Below, in pieces: positions 1 to 7,413 of a stretch of 64,000 nt of DNA (position 1 is the first letter of the stretch; each line of letters starts with the position of its first letter). The position numbers and the translations under genes are program-made. The notes beneath the pieces were generated by a model. That model had not been told where the DNA came from. It did no database searches and saw only the letters and a program-made list of their open reading frames with translations. This DNA comes from Alteripontixanthobacter sp. (GTDB taxonomy: Bacteria > Pseudomonadota > Alphaproteobacteria > Sphingomonadales > Sphingomonadaceae). Location of the stretch: assembly GCA_039968605.1 (NCBI GenBank), contig JBDVPM010000008.1:2036968-2100967 (forward strand), given 5' to 3'.

Positions 1-119
1 CGCAAGGGGCGAAAACCCATCTCGCGCGCGATCCGGCTGCCGGTCACGAACAGCACCGAGCCGCTGTAGAATACGATGTAGAAGATGATGCTGCGCAGCA
101 CCGCGATTGCCGTCATCAT
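1..119 (-). CDS. 1-acylglycerol-3-phosphate acyltransferase-like, N-terminus only
   Basis: Only the first 39 codons are inside the window; the gene continues past the left edge. They read as a short N-terminus, one hydrophobic membrane segment (about residues 5-25) and then RIAREMGFRPL. This is what the start of a PlsC-type lysophosphatidate acyltransferase looks like, and plsC follows ftsE-ftsX-ydcF in sphingomonads, so phospholipid synthesis at the inner membrane is the likely role. Two consecutive ATG codons (119 and 116) can serve as start, and the first overlaps the upstream TGA in an ATGA, implying translational coupling. The HX4D catalytic motif lies outside the window, so the call rests on the membrane segment and the gene order. 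Confidence 0.55.
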   Translation of the reverse strand, partial: MMTAIAVLRSIIFYIVFYSGSVLFVTGSRIAREMGFRPL

Positions 120-640
120 GTGGTGATCCAGCTGTAGATCAGCTTGTGATATTCAAGGAATAGCGTGCCCAGCGATGGTGCCGAGGCGACCGCATCGCGG
201 TCCACCACGACACTTTCGGGCAAGGCCGATTCGAGCTCGTTCGCCGCGCGGCGCATGTGCCAGTCGGTGGTGACAAGGCGGATGCTGGTCACCTGGCGCG
301 CGGCCACCCACTGCGCCGCTTCTCTCGCATTGCCCTGCGTATCGACCGCCTGGAAACCGAGCGTGATGCAGCAATCCATCAATTCGCCTGCAACTTCGAA
401 TTGAGCGGCGAATTCGGCCGGTTTGACCTCTCGGTCGACACCCGTCACCAGCATCAACGGGGCCTTGCGCGCGCGCAGAACTTGCAGCCCGCGCATGATC
501 CGCCCCGGCCCGCCGGTCGGCACGATCACCGCTTCGCTGACCTTGCCCGTCAACGGCATCGGCTGCGGCAGGGTGATAGCAAACAGCGCGAAGCCGATTA
601 TCCAGACGGCAACCAGGCTGGCGAGCGCTTTCCTGATCAC
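116..640 (-). CDS. YdcF/ElyC-type DUF218 protein
   Basis: A 174-residue protein with one N-terminal membrane segment (about residues 6-24) followed by a periplasmic DUF218 domain. The family pattern is visible: a buried strand with a glycine-rich turn (AVIVPTGGPGR), then LMLVTG, a conserved NAREAA helix start, and TTDWHMRRA near the C-terminus, which matches the T(S/D)xxHxxRA signature. ElyC/SanA/YdcF proteins act in envelope and peptidoglycan-precursor metabolism. The GTG at 640 is chosen because it forms a GTGA overlap with the ftsX stop; longer readings run inside ftsX. It sits between ftsX and a plsC-like gene in one tightly coupled operon, so a role in envelope homeostasis during division is a fair inference. 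Confidence 0.8.
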   Translation of the reverse strand: MIRKALASLVAVWIIGFALFAITLPQPMPLTGKVSEAVIVPTGGPGRIMRGLQVLRARKAPLMLVTGVDREVKPAEFAAQFEVAGELMDCCITLGFQAVDTQGNAREAAQWVAARQVTSIRLVTTDWHMRRAANELESALPESVVVDRDAVASAPSLGTLFLEYHKLIYSWITT

Positions 641-1569
641 AGCATCTTCCTCAGCGCCAGCAGCACGGTCATTCGCGCGGTCAGCATCGCCAGCGCCACG
701 CCCACGACCGGGATCGCCGCAAGCGCCAGCCAGTCGAGCCATCCGAACCCTCCGCCCGATACCATGCCCGATCCCAATTGCGCGAATTGCCGCCCCAGGA
801 TCAGCACCGCTGCCAGGCCGAGCGCCAGACCGGCCGCCCCGCCCATCACCGCGTCGAATCCGATCGAACGCTGGAAAATCCGGGCGATTTGCCGGTCCGT
901 GCCGCCCAGCAAGTGGATGATCTCGATCGTTTCGCGGTTGGCACCCAGCGCGCTGCGCGAGGCGAGCCACACTGCCGCCGCGCCGGTCAATGACAGCAGG
1001 AGAACCAGCGCCAGCGAGAGCCACTGCATGGCGGCAATCGCCCCGAATACCGGGCCCAGCCAACTGGCCTGCGCATCGATCCGCGCGGCAGGCGCAACGT
1101 TTTCCACCGAATCCTGCAATTGAGCGAGCGTCACATCGTCCGCCTCCCCCCGCAAACGCAGGTCGATCAGCGCCGGGATGGGCACCGCTTCACCGCCCGA
1201 TCCGGTTCCCAACCAAGGTTCGAGCAAGCTATCGAGTTCCGCATCGGGCACCCGCCGCAGCGTCGCCACGCGCGGGTCTTCGGCAAGCAGCGCCAACGCC
1301 GCCTCCGCCTGCCGGTCGCGCTCTGCCGGGGATGCTTCGATGATCTGGACCGTCGCACCGCCTTCGAGGTCGCTGCGCGCGCCGCCGGCCAGGTTGCTCA
1401 AGGCCAGTCCGCCCGCCGCTGCGATTACGGTCAGCGCCACCATGATCGCGATCACCCACGGCATCGGGCCAGCCAGCCGGGCCTGCGGCACCAGATCCGC
1501 CGCACGCTCCCCGGCGAAGGGCGAAAAGCCGCGAACCTTATTGCGCTGAATGGACGGCGCCGGCTTCAT
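637..1569 (-). CDS. ftsX: Cell division protein FtsX
   Basis: A 310-residue membrane protein with the FtsX plan: a cytoplasmic N-terminus, a first membrane helix (about residues 35-57), a periplasmic domain of roughly 110 residues, then three more helices. FtsX is the membrane half of the FtsEX complex, which controls septal peptidoglycan hydrolysis at the divisome. The start overlaps the ftsE stop by an ATGA (1569/1566), and the 3' end overlaps the next gene by a GTGA, so all four genes appear translationally coupled. Length and helix pattern are normal for alphaproteobacteria. Confidence 0.9.
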   Translation of the reverse strand: MKPAPSIQRNKVRGFSPFAGERAADLVPQARLAGPMPWVIAIMVALTVIAAAGGLALSNLAGGARSDLEGGATVQIIEASPAERDRQAEAALALLAEDPRVATLRRVPDAELDSLLEPWLGTGSGGEAVPIPALIDLRLRGEADDVTLAQLQDSVENVAPAARIDAQASWLGPVFGAIAAMQWLSLALVLLLSLTGAAAVWLASRSALGANRETIEIIHLLGGTDRQIARIFQRSIGFDAVMGGAAGLALGLAAVLILGRQFAQLGSGMVSGGGFGWLDWLALAAIPVVGVALAMLTARMTVLLALRKML

Positions 1570-2309
1570 GCGGTGCCTTCCCCTTCGTTGCCACCAGCGG
1601 CCGGACGGGGCGGATATTTCAGCGCACCGGTCGGATCGGACAGACGGCCATTGTCGAGCCGCATGATTAGCGATTCCGGCACTTTCTTAAGCAGATGCAC
1701 GTCGTGGGTCGCGACCACGACGGTGGTACCGAGGCGGTTCAACGCTTCGAACAATCGCAGCAGCTTCAGCGCCATATCGGGATCGACATTCCCGGTCGGC
1801 TCGTCCGCCACCAAAATGTCGGGCCGCGCAATCACTGCCCGGGCGATGGCCACACGCTGCTGTTCCCCGCCCGACAAGGTTTCGGGCCGGGCATCCGCGC
1901 GGTGGCTCAGCCCGACCCAGTCGAGCATGTCCGAAACCGGCTTGGCCAATTCGCCCTCGGGCACACCGGAAAGCCGCAAGGGGAGCGCCACATTATCGAA
2001 GCTGGAAAGATGCGGAACCAGCCGGAAATCCTGGAAAACCGTGCCGATCCGGCGGCGGAAAGCGGGAATTTTTCCACGCGGCAGCGTGATCAGGTCGGTT
2101 CCGAACATGCGGATCACTCCGCGCGAGGGGCGCTGAGCAAGATAGATCAATTTCAACAAGGAAGTTTTCCCGGCTCCGCTGGCGCCGGTCAGAAAATAGA
2201 AGCTTCCGGGAAAAAGCGTGAAACTTACGTTACTTAACACCTCGCTATCGGTGCCATAGCGTAGCCCGACATTGTCGAAACTCACGATCTCGCCCGGCCC
2301 CTCGGTCAT
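1566..2309 (-). CDS. ftsE: Cell division ATP-binding protein FtsE
   Basis: A 247-residue ABC ATPase. The Walker A loop (GASGAGKTS, about residue 43), Q-loop (VFQDFRL), signature (LSGGEQQRVAIARA), Walker B (ILVADEPTGNVD) and the switch histidine (VVATHD) are all present in order. It powers FtsX at the divisome. The ATG at 2309 (MTEGPGEIV) is chosen because it begins the usual N-terminal strand; the frame is open far upstream, but that extension is antisense to the neighbouring zinc-ribbon gene and has no family similarity. It is transcribed divergently from the zinc-ribbon gene, and the 160-base gap between them should hold both promoters. Confidence 0.93.
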   Translation of the reverse strand: MTEGPGEIVSFDNVGLRYGTDSEVLSNVSFTLFPGSFYFLTGASGAGKTSLLKLIYLAQRPSRGVIRMFGTDLITLPRGKIPAFRRRIGTVFQDFRLVPHLSSFDNVALPLRLSGVPEGELAKPVSDMLDWVGLSHRADARPETLSGGEQQRVAIARAVIARPDILVADEPTGNVDPDMALKLLRLFEALNRLGTTVVVATHDVHLLKKVPESLIMRLDNGRLSDPTGALKYPPRPAAGGNEGEGTA

Positions 2310-2468
2310 TGGCACGATCGTGCGAAGCGTTCGGGGAAAGCAGACATCGGCATTGCCGGGCCGCCTATAGCCGGGCTTGGATGGGGAAAAAAGGCGTTCC
2401 CTCGCTGTTAAACAGTGTGGTGCACACTTGTTGCGATTCAACCGGGTGCGTAAGGGTTGGCGGTAACC

Positions 2469-3239
2469 ATGATAATCGCCTGCCCCGCCTGCTCTACGCG
2501 CTATGTCGTTCCCGACGCCTCGATAGGTGTCGATGGCCGCACCGTGCGCTGCGCCAAGTGCAAACATAGCTGGCATCAGGACGGCCCCGAGTTGAACCTG
2601 GCGGATTTCGTCGCTGAGCCCGCTGCGCAGCAAACCCCGCCTCCAGCCCCGCCGCTGGCCCCGCCGAAACCGCGCGAGAAACCGCGCGCCCCGGCAACCG
2701 ACCATCCCTCGCCGCCGCCCACCGTGGTGGAGACCGCACCCGCGCCGCAGCCCGAATATGACGAGGCGAGCAACGTCTCGCAGTTCGACTATCAGCCGCC
2801 CTTCCGTCCGCGCCGTAATCCGCTGAAGCTGTGGACCGCCGCCGCCGCAATTTTCGCAGTGCTCGCGCTGGGCAGCGTGGTGGCCGTCAACTTCCTCGGC
2901 TTGCCCGATTGGGTGCCGGTCAATCGCCCGACCTTCGCCATGGGCCAGCCCGGCCTGGTGCTGGAATTTCCCGAGGACCAGCAGGATCGCCGCGCGCTGC
3001 CCAATGGGACGGAGTTTTTCGGGGCTACCGGCACGATCAAGAACACCGGCCGCGAAACGCGCCGGGTGCCGCCGCTGCTGATCGTGCTGCGCGATCAGCG
3101 TGACCGGATCGTGTTCGATTGGGTGGTGGAGCCGCCGCAATCCAGCCTCGCGCCGGGCGAAAGCATGACGATCAACGAAGCGGTGACGGACGTCCCCAAA
3201 TCGGCGAAGTTTGCAGAGATCGGCTGGAAACCAGGCTGA
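2469..3239 (+). CDS. MJ0042-type zinc-ribbon membrane protein
   Basis: A 256-residue protein. It starts with a zinc ribbon of two CxxC knuckles (CPACSTRY and CAKCKHSW, about residues 6-9 and 31-34), has a proline-rich linker (about 50-95), one membrane helix (about 125-145) and a C-terminal DUF3426-like periplasmic domain. The family is common in alphaproteobacteria and its function is not established; a membrane-anchored regulatory or assembly role is only inferred. ATG 2469 is preferred to an upstream in-frame TTG at 2457 because an AAGGG lies before it. Being divergent from ftsE is typical of this gene in sphingomonads. Confidence 0.85.
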   Translation: MIIACPACSTRYVVPDASIGVDGRTVRCAKCKHSWHQDGPELNLADFVAEPAAQQTPPPAPPLAPPKPREKPRAPATDHPSPPPTVVETAPAPQPEYDEASNVSQFDYQPPFRPRRNPLKLWTAAAAIFAVLALGSVVAVNFLGLPDWVPVNRPTFAMGQPGLVLEFPEDQQDRRALPNGTEFFGATGTIKNTGRETRRVPPLLIVLRDQRDRIVFDWVVEPPQSSLAPGESMTINEAVTDVPKSAKFAEIGWKPG

Positions 3240-3254
3240 TCCGGCTGTCCGGCG

Positions 3255-3467
3255 CTAGCTGAACTCGATCCACAACTTGCCCGCTTCGTCGCGTGCGATC
3301 TGCGCCCCTTGCGTGTCGCCCCGCGCGGCATTGCCGATATCGATGCGGGTGGCCCGCACGATTTTTACCGAGGAATGCGCGCTCGCATGGGCCACCGGCG
3401 GAGAATCGGCAGGCGCGGCGCTTTGGGCCAGCATCAGGAAGGCGGCGGCAGCAAACATTATGCGCAA
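3255..3467 (-). CDS. Small exported protein, unknown function
   Basis: A 70-residue protein with a plausible Sec signal peptide (MRIMFAAAAFLMLAQSAAPA, cut after about residue 20) and a polar remainder ending in GKLWIEFS. I do not recognise the family. The composition matches neighbouring core genes and the gene is convergent with the zinc-ribbon gene, 15 bases apart, which argues for a real gene. It probably acts in the periplasm. Confidence 0.55.
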   Translation of the reverse strand: MRIMFAAAAFLMLAQSAAPADSPPVAHASAHSSVKIVRATRIDIGNAARGDTQGAQIARDEAGKLWIEFS

Positions 3468-3657
3468 TCCTTGCCGAACCGTTCACCATATTCGCAAGCC
3501 GATCGTTAAGCCGGTCCCGCTGTGGGACGCGGGGCCGCAGAACCATTACCGGAAAGCGTGCAGGTACGATGAGATCGGCGCTTGCGGTGGCACACCCGCT
3601 TTGCTAGTGGCGCGGCCCTACCGAGGCCGGGCGCATCAACGCCCGCCAATACGATGT

Positions 3658-3744
3658 GCGGTCGTGGCGGAACTGGTAGACGCGCAACGTTGAGGTCGTT
3701 GTGGCCGCAAGGCCGTGGAAGTTCGAGTCTTCTCGACCGCACCA
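3658..3744 (+). tRNA. tRNA-Leu (anticodon GAG)
   Basis: A class II tRNA read directly from the sequence. The 7-bp acceptor stem pairs 3658-3664 with 3734-3740, followed by discriminator A and an encoded CCA (3742-3744). The anticodon stem CAACG/CGUUG encloses the loop UUGAGGU, giving anticodon GAG. A long variable arm (GGCC-GCAA-GGCC) and a TTCGAGT T-loop follow. It reads CUC/CUU leucine codons. It is the last core feature before the accessory region, so it is a candidate integration target, but I found no second copy of its 3' end in the window. Confidence 0.97.
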
Positions 3745-3946
3745 AACAGTCTTCAAGAGAACCCGAAAACCGCAGTCGCTCTGAGAACTCGCCACAAACT
3801 GCGCAGTTCTGCGGGCTTTGGCGGATCGGATAGCTTGCCTGCAGCCTGAGACTGACGTGTTTGCCGTCTCTAGAAGCGCAAAACCCGCAACATTCTCTTT
3901 CGCGGATTTCCAGGCTTCACCATGTCTGATGGGCAACTACGGAACC

Positions 3947-4306
3947 TCAGGCAGTGAACCATAAAAGGTGCTCTTGCGCGCGCCAATCAGTCGGCAGATC
4001 ACAATTGAGGATTCGCGTCCGTTTCAGGCTCTTTGGCTGATTACCAGCTAGAATGGCGTCGACGATCTTCGGGCTCAGCCAAGATAGGCGCAGATACTTG
4101 GCAAGCTGGGTGCGACAGCGACCTTCGCGCTTGCCTAGTTGATTCACGCTCAGCTCGGGCGATCCTAAAACCAGCTCTTGGACTTGTTGGGCATCGATCA
4201 TTAGCCGGACGAGCTGCGGATCTGGCGCTGCCTGCTTGTCCGCTGGATCAATCCGCAGTTTGGTTTCACGAAAAGGTTTCCGCTCTGGCGCGGAAATGCA
4301 CTAGGG
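3947..4306 (-). pseudogene. C-terminal segment of serine recombinase 1, cut off by two in-frame stops
   Basis: This stretch continues the recombinase frame exactly (same codon phase), but only after a TGA and, two codons later, a TAG just downstream of the conserved body. Its reading resumes as a spacer and then VQELVLGSPELSVNQLGKREGRC and a helix-turn-helix-like tail ending LLWFTA. Related large serine recombinases carry this tail fused to the body, where it probably helps DNA contact. An ATG at 4201 could start an 84-residue product. I see no ribosome binding site that would make this likely, so I treat it as a disconnected remnant; stop readthrough is a remote alternative. Confidence 0.7.
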
Positions 4307-5584
4307 TCACGGGTTGGCAGTGTCGATGCCAAGAGCTTTTGGATCGAACGCGATTTCCAATTGCTCGTCAGCAAACTGGACCGAACGGACCAGCTTACTG
4401 AAAACCGTCTGACGCAGTTGACCGAATGCTAGGCTCGCGGCGAGTTCACGCCCAATCTCAAACATGCGCGACAGTTGGCTAGCTTCATCTAAGCCCGATA
4501 ATCTGCGCAGCGCGTGCTCATCTTCCAAGAGCGCTGTCAGTTCGACAATGATGTGGCGTTCCAGCTGGCCCTGCCCGATACGGGTGGCTGGAGGATCATT
4601 CGGCCGCGTCAGATCTTTTCGGGTTTCATAGTAGGCATATCGCCTGCTGCCCTTTGTGGCGTAGGTTGGCACCATGGGTCGGCCCTGTGAATCGGTGAGT
4701 AGACCGCGTAGAAGTGCAGCTTGAGGATCATTCTTCGAGCGTTTCCGCGGTGGAGCCTTCTCGCTCAGCCTAGCCTGCACGGTGTTCCAAAGCTCATCAT
4801 CGACGATTGGTTGGTGCTCGCCTTCATGGGCTGTGCCCTTGTGGACGATCTTGCCGCAATAGATCGGGTTCTTGAGTAGGTGGAACAGACTTCCCCGCTG
4901 GAACGGGATGCCGCCCCTATGCGGGCCACTGGTTCGGCGCTGGATCTTGGTGCGAATGCCTTCGGCCTCAAGTTGCGCGATCAGCTCATTAGCGGAATGT
5001 GAGGCGACGTAGCGCCGCATGATGGTGCGTACGCGCTCTGCTTCTTCCGGCACCAGCACCAGCTTTCTGTCGATCACCTCGTATCCAAGAGGCACTGGCC
5101 CACCCATCCATAGGCCTTTCTTCTTGGGTGCTGCAATCTTGTCTCTGATCCGCTCGCCGGTGACTTCGCGTTCGAACTGGGCGAATGATAGGAGGACGTT
5201 CAGGGTCAGCCGTCCCATGCTGGTCTTGGTGTTGAACGCTTGGGTAACTGAGACGAAGCTGGCTTCTTTAGCATCCAGACGCTCGACGATCTTGGCGAAG
5301 TCAGTGACGCTGCGGGTGAGTCGGTCCACCTTGTAGACCACGATCACATCAACAAGGCCCGCTTCGACAGCCTCCAGCAAGGCAAGTAGCCCCGGCCGAT
5401 GCATGCTGCCACCTGAAAACCCGCCGTCATCGTACGGGCGCTCCACCAGCGTCCAGCCCTCATGCCGCTGGCTCAAGATGTAAGCCTCACAGGCTTCACG
5501 CTGGGCGTGCAAGCTGTTGAACTCCTGCTCAAGCCCATCCTCGGTGGACTTGCGGGTATAGACAGCGCAGCGAAGAGGTTTCAT
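4307..5584 (-). CDS. Large serine recombinase 1 (C-terminally shortened)
   Basis: A 425-residue site-specific recombinase. The N-terminal resolvase domain begins CAVYTRKSTEDGLEQEFNS with the catalytic serine in the RKS motif, followed by YDDGGFSGG and the arginines of YKVDRLTRS. A recombinase domain (GYEV...LVPEEAERVRTIM) and a zinc-ribbon-like region follow. Such enzymes integrate and excise mobile DNA by double-strand exchange through a serine-DNA link. The start at 5584 overlaps the DUF2924 stop in an ATGA. The natural C-terminal tail is lost to two stops (see 3947-4306). The catalytic core looks intact, so activity is possible but uncertain. It is homologous to the recombinase at 11934-13508. 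Confidence 0.88.
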   Translation of the reverse strand: MKPLRCAVYTRKSTEDGLEQEFNSLHAQREACEAYILSQRHEGWTLVERPYDDGGFSGGSMHRPGLLALLEAVEAGLVDVIVVYKVDRLTRSVTDFAKIVERLDAKEASFVSVTQAFNTKTSMGRLTLNVLLSFAQFEREVTGERIRDKIAAPKKKGLWMGGPVPLGYEVIDRKLVLVPEEAERVRTIMRRYVASHSANELIAQLEAEGIRTKIQRRTSGPHRGGIPFQRGSLFHLLKNPIYCGKIVHKGTAHEGEHQPIVDDELWNTVQARLSEKAPPRKRSKNDPQAALLRGLLTDSQGRPMVPTYATKGSRRYAYYETRKDLTRPNDPPATRIGQGQLERHIIVELTALLEDEHALRRLSGLDEASQLSRMFEIGRELAASLAFGQLRQTVFSKLVRSVQFADEQLEIAFDPKALGIDTANP

Positions 5585-6009
5585 TGGCGCTGCTCCGTCA
5601 GACCGAAGAACCGCGGTCCGTTCCAGTGCGTGCCGGTGATAGCCTTGGCAATCGCGCTCAGGGAGCGCCATACCTTGCCATCATACTCGAACCCCTTCTC
5701 TAGCACAGTGACTGTATGGCCGGTGCCGTGCCAATCTCGCACCAGCCGCGTTCCGGGTGTGAGTTTGCGCGGCAGAAGCATAGATGAAGGTGCCGCCTCA
5801 GCATTTGCATGCTGTCGCAGCAACGATCGAGCCTCCCTGCTTAGTCCACCCAGCTTTCGCTGTTGCAGATTGTAGCCCAGTCCTAACCGCAACAGCGCTG
5901 GCGAAATGTTCGGAGTCGGCGCATCGAAACGGCGCGCCCACTCTTCCTGCAGCTCGGCGGGAGAGAGATCGTCCAGCTTTGCTAGCGATACCTGCTTGCC
6001 TCGTCCCAT
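5581..6009 (-). CDS. DUF2924 protein, recombinase partner
   Basis: A 142-residue basic protein of the DUF2924 family, recognisable from the middle ARLxxG-like stretch (GTRLVRDWHGTGHTVTVLE) and the C-terminal pattern YDGKVWRSLSAIAKAITGTHWNGPRFFGL. These proteins are nearly always encoded directly upstream of serine recombinases of this type and are presumed DNA-binding accessory factors; no reaction is established. It overlaps its downstream recombinase by ATGA and its upstream DUF3489 gene by TGATG, so the three form one translation unit. A paralogue lies at 13501-13926. Confidence 0.85.
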   Translation of the reverse strand: MGRGKQVSLAKLDDLSPAELQEEWARRFDAPTPNISPALLRLGLGYNLQQRKLGGLSREARSLLRQHANAEAAPSSMLLPRKLTPGTRLVRDWHGTGHTVTVLEKGFEYDGKVWRSLSAIAKAITGTHWNGPRFFGLTEQRQ

Positions 6010-6278
6010 CAGACGTTGGCCTCGTCAGCATCCAGCGAGGTGAGCTTATAGATCGAGATGCCCTTGCCATCCTGATACCGGACCAGCTCGCGGCCCTTCT
6101 TGCGCAGGCTGGTCAGGAAAGCTCGTGAGCTATGTGATTGCCAGCCGGTTGCCTTACCGATGGCTTCAAGGCTTGCGCCGTCTTTGCGCTCGAGCAGCTT
6201 CTCAACGATCGACGCCTTGGTCTTCCGCTCTGGCTTGGCAGCGGTTAAAGTCAGCTTCTTCTCTAAGGACTTGGTCAT
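6009..6278 (-). CDS. DUF3489 protein, winged-helix-like recombinase partner
   Basis: An 89-residue protein of the DUF3489 family. The pattern is SIVEKLLERKDGASLEAIGKATGWQSHSSRAFLTSLRKKG, a small winged-helix-like fold, ending in a short beta hairpin with YKL. ATG 6278 is chosen because a GGAG lies eight bases before it; upstream in-frame codons run into a cysteine- and glycine-rich stretch unlike the family. As the first gene of the module it may regulate recombinase expression, which is inference from fold and position only. It is closely similar to the product of 13923-14153. Confidence 0.85.
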   Translation of the reverse strand: MTKSLEKKLTLTAAKPERKTKASIVEKLLERKDGASLEAIGKATGWQSHSSRAFLTSLRKKGRELVRYQDGKGISIYKLTSLDADEANV

Positions 6279-6648
6279 GGGTGGTTCTCCTATGCCAGAG
6301 CAGCACCTGCTGCTCCCACCACCCAAGGCCCCGGTATCGCTTAACGCGTCGGGGCGGCGGCTCCTATGGACCGCGTTTCAGTAGGCACACCTATGCTTCA
6401 CTCAGGAGGGAAGTCGAATGGAATGTGCGGAGCTGCGCGAATGTCAGCTTCGCGCCCCATCTCGGTCATTCGAGAATAACCTTCGGAATTCCGAAAGCAG
6501 CCGCTCGTTCAGACCAATATCGAATTTTGAGTGACGCATCATGATACCGTGCTTGGTACCCGTCCGCGGGAATGTTTTCAGCTGAATGGGCAGGATATGC
6601 GAGATCGGAGAGTGGTCAGCGTTGCGGAGCGATATGGGGCTCCGGGCC
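6279..6648. other. Gap between recombinase module 1 and qatD
   Basis: No credible gene. It should contain the promoter of the DUF3489-DUF2924-recombinase unit on its left side and the 3' region of the qat operon on its right side. I could not identify a clear terminator or attachment site. Confidence 0.5.
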
Positions 6649-7413
6649 TCAGCCGATAAGGGAACTCAGGTTCGCGGTGATGCGCCGCGCCATTGCCGGT
6701 GCTTCAATCCCATGCAAGCGCGCAAGTTCGACGACCGCCAATGAGACATCGGTGGGCTGGGAAGGCCTTCCCGAGACATGCGTGAACGGTCCATCGGTTT
6801 CAGTGAGCAGACGGTCGAGCGGGATCGCCGCGACCAACGCGCGACGCTTCTCTCCTTCGAGCATCATGTGGTTGACCGAGAAGTAGAGACCGAGTTCGAT
6901 CGCGCGCCGCATCTCCGCTGCGGAGCCGGTGAACCAATGCATGACGGCCTTGCCGCGCGATCTTGGTAGCTTGGCTTCGATCATGTCTAGGACCGCCGTG
7001 ACGGATCGCACGCTATGGATTGTCAATATGCGATCGCGAAGGTCCCTACATCGTTCCAGTATCTCCCCAAAGACCTGCTTCTGGGCGTCCAGCGAGCGAT
7101 AATATCGCGGGCCTGAATCGAGGCCGACTTCGCCTACGTATCGCGTCTCACCGACCAGCTCCTTCCAAAGCGCCAGCTCGTCCGCACGGGACTCTACCAA
7201 CTGGGGGTGAAGACCAAGCGCCGCCCTCACGAACTTCGTCTTGGAGGCGAGTTCATGATTTCGCGCCCAAGCTTTCGGCGTGGTCGTCACCGCCAGCGTG
7301 TACACTGCGTCGCGCTCACATCGCGCAATCGCGGCCCGATGGTCGGGGTAGAGATCGAGGTGGCAGTGGAAATCGACGAGCGCGGCTCGCTCAATCTCAT
7401 CGCGGTCGATCAC
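6649..7413 (-). CDS. qatD: QatD, TatD-family metal-dependent DNase of the Qat defence system
   Basis: A 254-residue TatD-like hydrolase. The metal ligands are visible in order: HCH (residues 16-18), E in GEVGLD, H in LTIHS, H in MHWFTG, and D in TETDGPF. TatD enzymes are metal-dependent nucleases with a TIM-barrel fold. Its place as last gene after a KAP ATPase, an unknown protein and a QueC-like protein identifies it as QatD of the QatABCD antiphage system. The start at 7413 overlaps the qatC stop in an ATGA. The product is cytoplasmic; its exact role in defence is not worked out. Confidence 0.9.
   Translation of the reverse strand: MIDRDEIERAALVDFHCHLDLYPDHRAAIARCERDAVYTLAVTTTPKAWARNHELASKTKFVRAALGLHPQLVESRADELALWKELVGETRYVGEVGLDSGPRYYRSLDAQKQVFGEILERCRDLRDRILTIHSVRSVTAVLDMIEAKLPRSRGKAVMHWFTGSAAEMRRAIELGLYFSVNHMMLEGEKRRALVAAIPLDRLLTETDGPFTHVSGRPSQPTDVSLAVVELARLHGIEAPAMARRITANLSSLIG

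Noticed and set aside
641-1063. Longer N-terminus for the ydcF-like gene
   Set aside because: Lies inside ftsX in another frame; the GTG at 640 gives a normal signal anchor and a GTGA overlap.
2310-3140. N-terminal extension of ftsE to about 524 codons
   Set aside because: The extra part is antisense to the zinc-ribbon gene; FtsE is normally about 230-250 residues.
3947-4309. Stop-codon readthrough or TGA recoding in recombinase 1
   Set aside because: Two different stops (TGA and TAG) occur within three codons and there is no recoding signal; decay is simpler.
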